Assembly (NCBI RefSeq): GCF_018403265.1
Contig: NZ_BOSI01000001.1
Location: forward strand, 186,001-250,000
DNA from: Paenibacillus sp. J31TS4
GTDB taxonomy: Bacteria; Bacillota; Bacilli; Paenibacillales; NBRC-103111
DNA length: 64,000 nt
Reading direction: 5' to 3'
Shown here: positions 33,259 through 42,314 of the stretch, one piece after another
Layout: the number at the start of each line of letters is the position of its first letter
Position numbering within the stretch: position 1 is the first letter of the stretch
Made by a program: the position numbers and the translations under genes
The notes under the pieces: generated by a model
Told to the model about the DNA's origin: nothing
The model's input: the letters and a program-made list of their open reading frames with translations, nothing else
The model's database searches: none

Positions 33259-33999
33259 ATGGTCGGATAATTTCTCCACCTGTTCATCGTGAATTACCGT
33301 TGACTTGGGCGAGCGTTGCAGCAGTTTGTCGTTCACCAACATATAATCGATTCGTAATTTGGGGAAATGGGTCGGCGGATGCAGAAGCAAAGTCGGAATT
33401 GTGGGCAAGAACCCGCTATCTAACCCGATATCATGCAGACCGGCAGCAAGCAAAATATGCATCGGCCGGTAATTGAGAACGCCGTGATGGAGATGGTGGC
33501 TTCCGCGGCCGGACTTTGTCCTTAAATATTCGGCCAAACCGATATTTCGGTAATGTTGGTGATCAAAAGAAGAAAGAGTGTTCAAGTCACCCATGAGCAT
33601 GACCGGAGCGTCAATCTCGGAAACCTGTCTCGCGATTAGGGTCGCTTCTTTTTCGCGCACCAGGGAATCATGCGGTGAAAAATGCGTGACCAGAAAATGA
33701 ATATCCTGAATGATCACATGAAGCAGCCCGTGGTGGAAATCCTCCTCTTCGCAATGGACCAGTTGAATCGGCGTTTTGGACATGATGCCAATCAAATAGG
33801 GGCTTGATTTCATATCATACAAGCAAGCATAGGGATATCCCCACTTTTCACCTGCGGTTTTGAACCGCTCCTGATCCCAACCGTTCAATTCATTAAAGCC
33901 AACGACATCATAATTTTGCTGAGAAAACCAGGCATCAAACACGGCCAATCTTTCTTCCGATTCCAAACCGTCCAGCACGTTATACTGCAATACCTTCAA
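33229..33999 (-). CDS. Endonuclease/exonuclease/phosphatase (EEP) superfamily protein
   Basis: 256 residues with the EEP core: LQYNVLDG (N-site), GFNELNGW (catalytic Glu), VTHFSPHD, LMGDLNTLSS, LRIDYMLVN and closing SDHYPIECVW with the D-H pair. No signal peptide. These enzymes cleave phosphodiesters in DNA, sphingolipids or inositol phosphates, and substrate cannot be read from the core. It is not a close relative of the ExoA at 16.8 kb. The TTG start has AGGAGAG 13 bases upstream and codes LKVLQYNVLDG. Its 3' end is duplicated at 25561. Confidence 0.85.
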   Translation of the reverse strand: MKVLQYNVLDGLESEERLAVFDAWFSQQNYDVVGFNELNGWDQERFKTAGEKWGYPYACLYDMKSSPYLIGIMSKTPIQLVHCEEEDFHHGLLHVIIQDIHFLVTHFSPHDSLVREKEATLIARQVSEIDAPVMLMGDLNTLSSFDHQHYRNIGLAEYLRTKSGRGSHHLHHGVLNYRPMHILLAAGLHDIGLDSGFLPTIPTLLLHPPTHFPKLRIDYMLVNDKLLQRSPKSTVIHDEQVEKLSDHYPIECVWTD

Positions 34000-34125
34000 C
34001 TTTTCACACTCTCCTGTCGTTTATAAATTTATCTGGTTCAACATGTCAACCTGCCCGTTAGCTTAAACCTTCCCCATATTTTACCACATTGTGCCTGGTT
34101 CCAAATGGTGTATATTCATGCAACA

Positions 34126-34156
34126 AAAGGAACCGAGCCTCTGGCCCGGTTCCTTT
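34126..34156 (-). terminator. Terminator of the Tat-exported beta-helix gene
   Basis: AAAGGAACCG and CGGTTCCTTT with an inner GC pairing form a stable hairpin; the minus strand continues TTTTG. It lies about 75 bases after the stop. Confidence 0.78.
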
Positions 34157-34229
34157 GATAGGATAACTACTGCAATATTCCCGACACCTTCCCAGTGGAC
34201 AGGCGAGAGGCGCTATCCGCTGGATGTGC

Positions 34230-36050
34230 TCATGCCAAGTCCTCGGATGTCGTGACAGGGCTGGCCGATTGATCGTTCAAATTGCCGCTAATCGCCCCGC
34301 AGCGCAGATCGTTCTGCAGCCTCGTGAGTCTCGTTACCGCAGAGCTAACGAGCAGCCCATGACGCAGCTTCTTGGCTCCCTGCTCCGTCCGAACCGTATT
34401 GCCGATGACGCGATAATCGGTTCCCGAGCCGGTAAGAGAGAGGCCGTCATAGGCACCGTCACCTGCTTGCCCGGCATTCGTAATCGTATTGGAGGAGAGG
34501 ACGACCTGCTTGGACGTCGTCACTTGAATTCCGTGCCAGGCCGCATTCTTAAGCAGATTGTCCGCAATGTGCACCCTTGTGCAGTCGGCGGCCACAATCC
34601 CGTTCTTTTTGGCGCCTTCGAATACATTGCCCGTCACGATTGTATCCAAGCATTTCAGACTGATGAAATGCCCGTCCATCTGCTTCATAATGTTGTTAGC
34701 AATGACGACCTTATCACCGCTTCCCTCGGGAAACCCTTCGACATAGATGCCGCTGTTCGTCGCTTGATCCAGAATATTGCCTTCAATGACGATCGTGCTG
34801 GCCGGCTGGACCGGGTGGGCGACTCCGTTGTCGTCCTTGGAGGAGGCCGACCCGGCTGCGGGCGTCGAGACGAAGATGCCTCCGCCGACCCGCTTCAAAT
34901 GGTTGCCACTGATGACGGAGTTTCTCCATTTGAAAGGGCGGATGGCCCAATACGTACTGTTCTCCATGACATTGTCCCGGACGATGATATGATCGAAATA
35001 GGCGTCGGGGTATGCGCCATGCGCCCCGACGCCGCATGGCCACGGAACGGTGCCCGGCGTGCCGCTCGCGCCGAAGAAGCAGTTCTGCACGGTGACGTGG
35101 TGCGTGGGCGTATGGTCGGCCGCCTGGCCGATGAAGCCCGCCTTAAGCGCCGGCTCGAGCTGGATCGCCTCGCAGTAATATTGCGAGGTGTACATAAAGC
35201 CGACGAAGCGGCACTGCTCGATCAGGACGTGGCGAACGCCGGTCAGCTCGATGCCGTGCCCGCTTTGCGTATCCTTGATCGTCACCCCTCTAAGCGTGAT
35301 ATGCTCGGCATGTGCCAGCGCCATGCCGTTACAGACGCGGGGATAATTGACGGCGTTGCTGTCGAACGTGCCGCCTTCAATCGTGATATTCCCGTTGCCC
35401 TCGTAGCCATAGAATACATCGGACGCCCGGTAATTGCGAAGCAGGTTGCCGTCGTGCATCCGCAGCAGAACCGTTCCCTTGTCCATTTTCAGATGAGTAT
35501 TCCGGAATATGTAGAGCTCCTTGGTCATCCGATAAGTGCCGGCCGGTACTTCGACAGTGGCCTGGCCGAGCCGGACTGCTTCGTCCAGCGCAGCCTGAAA
35601 CGCAGGGGAGTCGTCCGCGGTTCCGTCACCCTTGGCGCCGAACCATTTGACATTCACCACGTGATTGTCCAAAATCCGTTTGAATCTAGCACCGGAAGCG
35701 CTTACAATAACGGTGCCCGTGTTGTCCGCCGAACCGGTGTCCGCCGCGTCGTAAACATAGAAGCCTTCCTGCTCTCGGTCCGTTATGTAATAAAGAAACG
35801 TGACAGCGGTCTGCCGGATCGCTCTCAGCTGGGCAATCGTGGTGGCGAGGAGCATTGGCACATTCGCCTGCACGGCAGGAGAGCTTCCGCCATATACGGC
35901 ATCCGTCACGCTTGGCCCGGGGGCGGCGCTGACCCGGTATCCGGCCAGCATGGCGGCGGCGCTCGCTGTTCCTATCGCGGCGAGCAGCTTTCTGCGGCTT
36001 AACGGGCGGTCGGTCCCCAGATGCTCCGGGGAGCCTTGGTTTTGATCCAT
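34230..36050 (-). CDS. Tat-exported right-handed beta-helix protein (pectate-lyase superfamily)
   Basis: 606 residues. A twin-arginine signal peptide (LSRRKLLAAIG with R19-R20, hydrophobic AAAMLAG, A-x-A-like cleavage near SAA) is followed by a pectate_lyase_3 entry motif VKWFGAKGDGTADDSPAFQAALDEA (about 130-155) and many parallel beta-helix coils of the type ITIEGGTFDSN, ITLRGVTIKDTQSGHGIEL, VTVQNCFFG, VVIANNIMKQMDG and TIVTGNVFEGAKKNGI. It is likely a secreted polysaccharide lyase or hydrolase, with catalytic residues not identifiable here. AAGGAGG precedes the start. It diverges from the ABC importer operon at 36.3 kb, which suggests carbohydrate breakdown and uptake act together. Confidence 0.85.
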   Translation of the reverse strand: MDQNQGSPEHLGTDRPLSRRKLLAAIGTASAAAMLAGYRVSAAPGPSVTDAVYGGSSPAVQANVPMLLATTIAQLRAIRQTAVTFLYYITDREQEGFYVYDAADTGSADNTGTVIVSASGARFKRILDNHVVNVKWFGAKGDGTADDSPAFQAALDEAVRLGQATVEVPAGTYRMTKELYIFRNTHLKMDKGTVLLRMHDGNLLRNYRASDVFYGYEGNGNITIEGGTFDSNAVNYPRVCNGMALAHAEHITLRGVTIKDTQSGHGIELTGVRHVLIEQCRFVGFMYTSQYYCEAIQLEPALKAGFIGQAADHTPTHHVTVQNCFFGASGTPGTVPWPCGVGAHGAYPDAYFDHIIVRDNVMENSTYWAIRPFKWRNSVISGNHLKRVGGGIFVSTPAAGSASSKDDNGVAHPVQPASTIVIEGNILDQATNSGIYVEGFPEGSGDKVVIANNIMKQMDGHFISLKCLDTIVTGNVFEGAKKNGIVAADCTRVHIADNLLKNAAWHGIQVTTSKQVVLSSNTITNAGQAGDGAYDGLSLTGSGTDYRVIGNTVRTEQGAKKLRHGLLVSSAVTRLTRLQNDLRCGAISGNLNDQSASPVTTSEDLA

Positions 36051-36279
36051 TCGGTTCTGCCTCCTTAATTTGGATGGAATAGGGGGAAGAGCGAGTTTAG
36101 CATAGCATAAGACGCGGTTTGGCTCGATTGCCTCCTTCTACGATCCTTGCCATTTTCTACGGTGGCGAGAAAAGGGAAGGGATTATAGGGATAGGGAATG
36201 GCGGCAAAAGGGGTGGCTGCGCTAAAGTCAAAGCTGCAAGTCAAATCCGCAAGCTGATCTCAATAGAGGAGAGGGTTGA

Positions 36280-37815
36280 ATGAAAACAGGAAAATCTCTT
36301 GCCGTTTGGACTGTAACGGCGGCGCTGCTGGCCGCCGCAGTCGGCTGCGGCAAAGGAGAGGAACAGCAGCCGCCGGCCGCGGCCGCTACGACAGGCAAGC
36401 CGGAGACGCCGGTCACATTGAATATGATGATCGCGCAGCACTCCGCCTGGCCTTACAAGCAGGATTGGCCGATTTACAAGTACATCAAGGAAAAGACGAA
36501 CATCGACTTCAAGGTACAGGTGCCGTCAAGCGACTATACGACCGCCCTGAACCTGGCGGTCTCCTCGGGAGACATGCCGGACCTCATGATCGTGCCAAGC
36601 CTGAACGTGGCCAACACGAACGGCAAGAGCGGCGCTTTCGTGAACTTCTTCGATCATTTGGACAAAATGCCGAATTACAAGAAGTTTTTGGAGGAGCATC
36701 CGGACATAAAGGAAATCGTGCTGTCGCCCGACGGCAAAAGCTATTACCTGCCTCACTACGGCCTCGAGCAGCAGTCCCGCCGTTCTTGGCTGCTGCGCGA
36801 CGACATCTTCAAGAAGCACGGGTTGACGCCTCCCGCGACCTGGGATGAGATGTACACAACCGCCAAGAAGCTGAAGGAGCTGTATCCGTCCAGCTACCCG
36901 GTCGTTATCTACGACGGCCTGACACCTCTGACCAATATCGCGCCCGCCTTCAATACCTGGTTCGGCAATTACATCGACTTCGATAAGAACGAATGGCGGT
37001 ACGGTCCAATCGAGGACAGCTTCAAGGAAATGCTGATCGTACTGAACAAGTTCTATAAGGATGGCCTCATTCCGCCGGACTTCATGGCGATGAAGCGCAA
37101 CCAGTTCAACGATCTGCTCGCGCAGAATAAGGGCTTTATGGCGAGCGACTATATCGGAGCGATGGATGAAATCCCGGTTATTATCAAGAAAACACCGGAG
37201 GAGTTCAGCCTCGATTATATGGTGCCGCCCAAAGGCGGGCCGAACGGCAAACCCTATAACGCGTATGGAGGCTACCTCACGAACGGCTTCTCAGTTGCCT
37301 CCAACTCCAAAAACAAGGACGCGGCGCTTCGCTACCTCGACTTCCTGTACTCGCCCGAGGGGATCGATATGGCAACCTGGGGCAAGGAGGGTGAGACCTA
37401 TACGGTAGAGAACGGCAAACGCAAATTCAAGCCCGAATTCGCCGGCATGGGCGATCTGCGGACCAAGACGGGCATCGCCACCTACGGGGCGCATACCGTT
37501 GTGGACATGAAGGCGTACGAGCCGATGAACACCGAGAAGCTGAACAAGGCGCTGGTCCAGATTCAGCAGGGGAACGAGGCCAAGCTGCAGCCTCGCCTCG
37601 CCTTCACCGATGCGGAGAACGAGGTAATGAACTTGACCAACACGGCTATCAAAAAGTACATGGATGAGCAGGTGTCCAAGTTCATTCTGGGGCAGAAGAA
37701 ATTCGACGAGTGGGACGCTTATGTCGCGGAAATCAAAAAGATGGGCATCCAGAAGGTAATAGATACGCATAAGGCGGCCTATGACCGTGCCCAGCAGTTC
37801 GTGAAGAAAAAGTAA
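36280..37815 (+). CDS. ABC sugar importer, solute-binding lipoprotein (LplA-like)
   Basis: 511 residues with a lipoprotein signal: basic start, hydrophobic helix, and lipobox LAAAVGC with the acceptor C23. The mature domain is a family 1 extracellular solute-binding protein (PVTLNMMIAQHSAWPYKQDWPIYKYIKEKTNIDF, GDMPDLMIVPS, YYLPHYGLEQQSRRSWLLRDDIFKKHGLTPPATWDEMYTTAKKL). The size and sequence style match the LplA/YtcQ group of Bacilli, which bind oligosaccharides or their derivatives outside the membrane. AGAGGAGAGGG precedes the start. It heads a three-gene operon; no ATPase is present, so a shared MsmX-type ATPase is assumed. Confidence 0.9.
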   Translation: MKTGKSLAVWTVTAALLAAAVGCGKGEEQQPPAAAATTGKPETPVTLNMMIAQHSAWPYKQDWPIYKYIKEKTNIDFKVQVPSSDYTTALNLAVSSGDMPDLMIVPSLNVANTNGKSGAFVNFFDHLDKMPNYKKFLEEHPDIKEIVLSPDGKSYYLPHYGLEQQSRRSWLLRDDIFKKHGLTPPATWDEMYTTAKKLKELYPSSYPVVIYDGLTPLTNIAPAFNTWFGNYIDFDKNEWRYGPIEDSFKEMLIVLNKFYKDGLIPPDFMAMKRNQFNDLLAQNKGFMASDYIGAMDEIPVIIKKTPEEFSLDYMVPPKGGPNGKPYNAYGGYLTNGFSVASNSKNKDAALRYLDFLYSPEGIDMATWGKEGETYTVENGKRKFKPEFAGMGDLRTKTGIATYGAHTVVDMKAYEPMNTEKLNKALVQIQQGNEAKLQPRLAFTDAENEVMNLTNTAIKKYMDEQVSKFILGQKKFDEWDAYVAEIKKMGIQKVIDTHKAAYDRAQQFVKKK

Positions 37816-37911
37816 CGGCAGCGAAAGGGAAGGGGAAGCCTCGACTGCGAGGCTTCTCTCCTCTCTATAGAAGAATTGCCAGAGCCTCAAGACGAAGGAA
37901 GGGAAACGACC

Positions 37912-38889
37912 ATGTCGACTTATCGTGCGGTTCCGGGCAAGCCCCAGACCAGGGGAACGCCCGCGCGCAAAGCCAAAACGGCCCGCTATCCCTGGCTGCG
38001 CAATCTGAAACGCGACAAATATCTGCTTCTGCTTTTTTTGCCATGCCTGCTGTACTACCTGATCTTCAAATACGGACCGATCTTCGGCATTGTGATCGCC
38101 TTCAAAAACTACAGCCTGTTCCAGGGCATATGGGCCAGCGAATGGGTGGGCTTGAAATACTTCAAGCTGTTTATCGAAAGCCCGGATTTCTTCCCGGTGC
38201 TTCGCAATACGTTTTTGCTCGGCTTCTACAAGCTGGTTTTCGGCTTCCCGGCACCGATCCTGCTGGCACTGCTGATCAACGAGGTGCGCAACGCTTTCCT
38301 CAAACGATTCGTGCAGACGGTCAGCTATCTGCCTCACTTCATCTCTAACGTCATCGTGGCGGGGATCATCGTTATGTTCCTCTCGCCGACAGGGGGACTG
38401 GTTAACCATGTCCTCGAAGCGATCGGCCTGAACAAGATCACGTTCATGGTGGAGCCGGACTGGTTCCGCACCATCTACGTCTCAAGCGACATCTGGCAGC
38501 ATATCGGGTGGGGGACGATTATCTACCTCGCGGCGCTCTCCGCGGTGGATCCGCAGCTGTATGAAGCGTCCCGAATCGATGGGGCGAACCGGTGGAAGCA
38601 GACGCTCCACATCACCCTGCCCGGCATCGCGCCCGCCATCGTCATCATCCTTATCCTCGACATCGGCAAGATACTGGAGATCGGCTTCGAAAAAGTCTTC
38701 CTGTTGGCCACGCCAGTGACGTATGGCAAGGCGGACATCATCAGCACGTATGTTTACCGGGTCGGCCTGACGAACGCGAACTACAGCTACGCGACGGCCA
38801 TCGACCTGTTTACGGGCATTATCAGCTTCCTCTTCATCCTGTCGGCTAACTGGTTCAGCAGAAGAGTAAGCGACAACAGCTTGTGGTAA
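37912..38889 (+). CDS. ABC sugar importer permease 1 (LplB/YtcP family)
   Basis: 325 residues with six predicted helices and the cytoplasmic EAA loop EASRIDGANRWKQTLHITLPGIAP (about 220-243) that docks the ATPase. A basic N-terminal tail (KPQTRGTPARKAKTAR) precedes the first helix. It forms the membrane pore with the next gene's product. The start at 37912 is chosen because AAGGAAGGG lies just upstream; 12 further in-frame codons lack a site. Confidence 0.9.
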   Translation: MSTYRAVPGKPQTRGTPARKAKTARYPWLRNLKRDKYLLLLFLPCLLYYLIFKYGPIFGIVIAFKNYSLFQGIWASEWVGLKYFKLFIESPDFFPVLRNTFLLGFYKLVFGFPAPILLALLINEVRNAFLKRFVQTVSYLPHFISNVIVAGIIVMFLSPTGGLVNHVLEAIGLNKITFMVEPDWFRTIYVSSDIWQHIGWGTIIYLAALSAVDPQLYEASRIDGANRWKQTLHITLPGIAPAIVIILILDIGKILEIGFEKVFLLATPVTYGKADIISTYVYRVGLTNANYSYATAIDLFTGIISFLFILSANWFSRRVSDNSLW

Positions 38890-38901
38890 AGGGGGTCCAG
38901 C

Positions 38902-39765
38902 ATGAAGCAGCGCTATAACTGGTTCGACGCGCTCAACGCCGTCCTGCTCACCGGCGTCGTGATCGCTTGTCTCTATCCGTTCGTCTATATGCTGGCCGTC
39001 TCGGTCAGCGGCGCCGGCCCGATCGCCGAAGGGAAGGTGTGGCTGTTCCCGAAGGAGTTCAATCTGGATATGTATCGGTACGTGTTCCAGGACGGCCGGA
39101 TCGTCTCCGGCTACAAAAACACACTGATCTACGTGACGCTCGGGACAGCCACTTGTCTCCTGGTCACCTCACTCGGCGCCTATTCGCTGTCCAAGCGTAA
39201 CATGATCCTCAACAAGACGTTCCTGCTTATGGTTGTCTTCACCATGTTCTTCAACGGAGGCATGATTCCGACCTATCTCGTCGTTCGCGAGCTCGGTCTT
39301 GTCAATACGATTGGCGCCATGATCCTGCCGGGAGCGGTCGCCACCTGGAACCTTTTGATCATGGTCACGTTCTTCCGCGGCATCCCGCAGGAGCTCGAGG
39401 AATCGGGCAAGCTGGACGGCCTGTCCGAGATGGGCATTTTGTTCCGCATTGTGCTTCCACTATCCAAGCCGGTGCTGGCCACGATCGGCCTCTATTACGC
39501 CGTAGGCATCTGGAACGGCTTCCTTGGTCCGCTCCTGTACCTGCGCGATCATGAGCTCTATCCGCTCCAGCTTCATCTGCGGAACATCGTGCTGGCCGGA
39601 GAGCTGACGAGCAGCGAAGGCCCGATAGGCGGCGAGATCACCATCGTGGAAAATGCGTTGAAGTATGCGGCGATCATGGTGTCCACGCTGCCGATACTGC
39701 TCGTGTATCCATTCATTCAGAAGTACTTCGTAAAAGGAGCCATGATAGGCTCGGTAAAAGGCTGA
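38902..39765 (+). CDS. ABC sugar importer permease 2 (LplC/YtcP family)
   Basis: 287 residues, six helices, EAA loop EESGKLDGLSEMGILFRIVLPLSKP (about 165-190). It starts 12 bp after the previous gene with AAAGGGGGTCC upstream. Together with the lipoprotein and permease 1 it makes a CUT1-type importer. A strong hairpin begins at the stop codon. Confidence 0.9.
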   Translation: MKQRYNWFDALNAVLLTGVVIACLYPFVYMLAVSVSGAGPIAEGKVWLFPKEFNLDMYRYVFQDGRIVSGYKNTLIYVTLGTATCLLVTSLGAYSLSKRNMILNKTFLLMVVFTMFFNGGMIPTYLVVRELGLVNTIGAMILPGAVATWNLLIMVTFFRGIPQELEESGKLDGLSEMGILFRIVLPLSKPVLATIGLYYAVGIWNGFLGPLLYLRDHELYPLQLHLRNIVLAGELTSSEGPIGGEITIVENALKYAAIMVSTLPILLVYPFIQKYFVKGAMIGSVKG

Positions 39766-39800
39766 CGGCCGCCCTTTCCCGCCGGGAAAGGGCAGCCGTC
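39764..39800 (+). terminator. Bidirectional terminator of the importer operon
   Basis: GACGGC, then GCCCTTTCCC, pairs with GGGAAAGGGC then GCCGTC around a 3-base loop with one mismatch. It lies between convergent genes and ends four bases before the stop of the AraC gene. Confidence 0.75.
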
Positions 39801-39804
39801 CAAG

Positions 39805-42063
39805 TTATCCGCTGCGCAGCACCGTCTTCCGGTAATCGCCGGGAGGCATCCCCGTTTCTTTCTTGAACATACGGTTGAAGGAGGTGGCGTTTCGGTACCC
39901 GATCCGCTCCCCTACTTCCTGTATGGTCATCTTCGTCTGCTCCAGCAGCTCCTTCGCCTTCGCTATCCGGATCTCGTTCAGCTGCTCGCTGAACGTTTTG
40001 CCGGTTCTCTCCTTGATCGTCATGGACAAGTAATTCGGCGTCAGCTGCAGCCGGTCGGCCAGCGAATCGAGCGAGATCTCGTCCGCGTAATGGGTCTCCA
40101 GATACGCTCTTACCATATGCATCAGGTCGCTGTTCTCTTCTCGCTTGCAGCGGATGGTGTCCGCGGACTCGGTCAGCAGGGCGCCGAGCGCCGCCTGGTA
40201 CTCCTCCGCAGTGAAGCAGTCATCCAGCACGTCCGGCATGCCGGCGAACGCCTCGGGAAGCTCGGCACGGGTTTGTTCCACCGTCCTGCGGGCGAGGCCG
40301 GCGATCGCCTCGGCGGCCCGCCGGAGCTGGTGGGCAGTAGAATCCCCGCGTCCTAGCTCCTGCAGTATCCGGTCGAGCTGCTGGAGACAGCCGGCGGCGT
40401 GGCCCGCCTGCAGCTGGACCGCGAGCGCCTGTTCCTGATCGGCCGTCAGTCCGATCGGGCCGCTGCCGTTCGCCTCGCGAGGCTCCCACAATATCTGCGT
40501 TTCTCCGAGGGGACGCGCCTGCTTCAGGAGATGAATCGCTTCCTCGTAGGCTTGATGGAACCCGGCGGAGGAGGTGGTCAGGGGGCTGACAGCCAATGTC
40601 GCCACATAATAGCCCGTGTCCTGGTCCAGCACGCGCTTGAGCTCACCGAGGCAGGCGGCCAGCTGCTCGGAGCGCTCGTTCGTATAGAGGACGGTCAGCA
40701 ACTGGTCGCTTTCCATCTGGATGGTGTAGCTAACCGGGTATGACTGCCGGATCGTTAGATCGATCAGATCTCCGACAGAGCCCGTCGTCTTGGAGAGGGA
40801 GTCTCCCAGATTGAGCGTCCGCAGCCGGGAGGGGCGGTAGCGGAGCTGGTGGACGACGACGAGGTAGGCGCCTTCGGCAATGAGCAGCTCTTTGGCCTCC
40901 CGGAGATGCAAATACAGATTTTTGAGGCGCGCCATGTAGCTGTAATGGGTCAACAGAGACTTGCTGCTCGTCAGCTTCTGCGAAATCTGGTCCTTCTCCC
41001 TAAGCAGCGAGCTGATCTGTTCATAGATGGCATTGAATTCGCGGATGGAGGTTCGCGCAGCGACCGGCTCCGCCGAGCCAATGCCGGCCATCATCTGCTT
41101 AAGCGGCCGGTTGATGCTGCGGCTGAACAGGAACGAGGCGAGCACGCCGAAGAGCAGCGTCGCCGTAAACAGTCCGAGCGCCAGCCAGTTCATCCGGGAC
41201 AGGTTCGCGTTCATCCGCGAACGAGGGATCGCGGTCACATAGGTGAAGCCTGTTTCGTCACCCCGCTCATAGAAATAATAAGTATCCTCCAGAAGCTGCC
41301 ACCGGGAAACACCGTCCCAGGCGGGGAGGGCGGCGGGTTCGGCATCCGGTGCCGTCTGGAAGAGCGACTGAGTGCCGTTCTTCAGAATAAACAGCTGGGA
41401 ATCGGCGATGCCTCTGGTGCCGGCGTACCAACGGTCCATGTTGACCATCCCGACGATGCTCCAGGCGCTGCCCGGCAAATTCAGCTCGACCGGCATGAGC
41501 AGCCGGGTCCGGTTTCCGGCGTCCATCCGGAACAGGCGGGCTGGAGAGGGGGTCAGATCGGAGGTGAGGCCGTCCTTTCGTAGCCAATAGGCGAGCGGAT
41601 AGGAGTCGCTTGCATAATAATGCTCGAACATCCGGTCCGCATCAATCAGACTCTCCTTGTCCAGGAAGAAGCCCAGCTGCTTGAAATGCACCATTACATT
41701 GTCGAACAGATAGCTCGGATTCGAGGACAGCGATCGCAGCTGCCCGATCACCTGGTTGACGAGTGTGTAGTCGAGCGACGCTTTGCCGTTCTCCCGGCCC
41801 TGCTGAGCGAGCTGCGGGAGCCGTTCGTCGAACTGAAGGCTGAGCAGCAGGCCCTGCCATACCGTGAATTGATGCTCCAGGCTGTCTACCGTATTGCGAA
41901 TGATCGTCCGGTTGTAGGTGACGACCTCGCTGTCGACACTTCGGTTGTAATAAGTGAGCGACCATGCGTTATAGGACGTCAGCAGCAGAATGACGGCAAA
42001 AAAATGAAACAGCAGCTTGTAGAATAAGGAATTCGGTTTGTACTTCCGCAAATACGCTAGCAT
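39805..42063 (-). CDS. Membrane-bound AraC-family sensor-regulator
   Basis: 752 residues: a first helix (about 15-36), an extracellular sensor domain of about 250 residues (dCache-like), a second helix (about 290-313, NWLALGLFTATLLFGVLASFLFS), a linker resembling a HAMP region, a cytoplasmic region, and a C-terminal AraC HTH pair (about 650-748: EISLDSLADRLQLTPNYLSMTIKERTG and TIQEVGERIGYRNATSFNRMFKKETGMPPGDYRK). One-component regulators of this build are common beside LplABC-type importers in Paenibacillus and activate them when the sugar is present. Here it is convergent with the importer it probably controls. Confidence 0.9.
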   Translation of the reverse strand: MLAYLRKYKPNSLFYKLLFHFFAVILLLTSYNAWSLTYYNRSVDSEVVTYNRTIIRNTVDSLEHQFTVWQGLLLSLQFDERLPQLAQQGRENGKASLDYTLVNQVIGQLRSLSSNPSYLFDNVMVHFKQLGFFLDKESLIDADRMFEHYYASDSYPLAYWLRKDGLTSDLTPSPARLFRMDAGNRTRLLMPVELNLPGSAWSIVGMVNMDRWYAGTRGIADSQLFILKNGTQSLFQTAPDAEPAALPAWDGVSRWQLLEDTYYFYERGDETGFTYVTAIPRSRMNANLSRMNWLALGLFTATLLFGVLASFLFSRSINRPLKQMMAGIGSAEPVAARTSIREFNAIYEQISSLLREKDQISQKLTSSKSLLTHYSYMARLKNLYLHLREAKELLIAEGAYLVVVHQLRYRPSRLRTLNLGDSLSKTTGSVGDLIDLTIRQSYPVSYTIQMESDQLLTVLYTNERSEQLAACLGELKRVLDQDTGYYVATLAVSPLTTSSAGFHQAYEEAIHLLKQARPLGETQILWEPREANGSGPIGLTADQEQALAVQLQAGHAAGCLQQLDRILQELGRGDSTAHQLRRAAEAIAGLARRTVEQTRAELPEAFAGMPDVLDDCFTAEEYQAALGALLTESADTIRCKREENSDLMHMVRAYLETHYADEISLDSLADRLQLTPNYLSMTIKERTGKTFSEQLNEIRIAKAKELLEQTKMTIQEVGERIGYRNATSFNRMFKKETGMPPGDYRKTVLRSG

Positions 42064-42314
42064 ACGCCGGGACTCCTTCGGTCAGGGGGGTTATTGGATA
42101 AGTTTACAACAACAACCAACCCGGTGGAACCGCTTTACATAAAAGTAACGAGAGAAGGAATAGGAAAAGGAAAAGCCGGGTCGGACCGGTGGTCCGCCGG
42201 CAGGTGGAAGCGCCTCGGCGCGCTGCCCGGATGGAAGGGGAGGAGGAGGAAGAGGAAGGGAGACTGTTTCGGGCGGGTTTACGCGATTCGGCGGTTTGAT
42301 CCGGGAGCAGCGGG

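Noticed and set aside
34224-36002. Long open frame of 592 codons on the plus strand opposite the beta-helix gene
   Set aside because: It is a shadow: the minus strand has a Tat signal, a domain pattern and a ribosome site, while this frame is rich in Arg/Val/Asp of no recognisable order.
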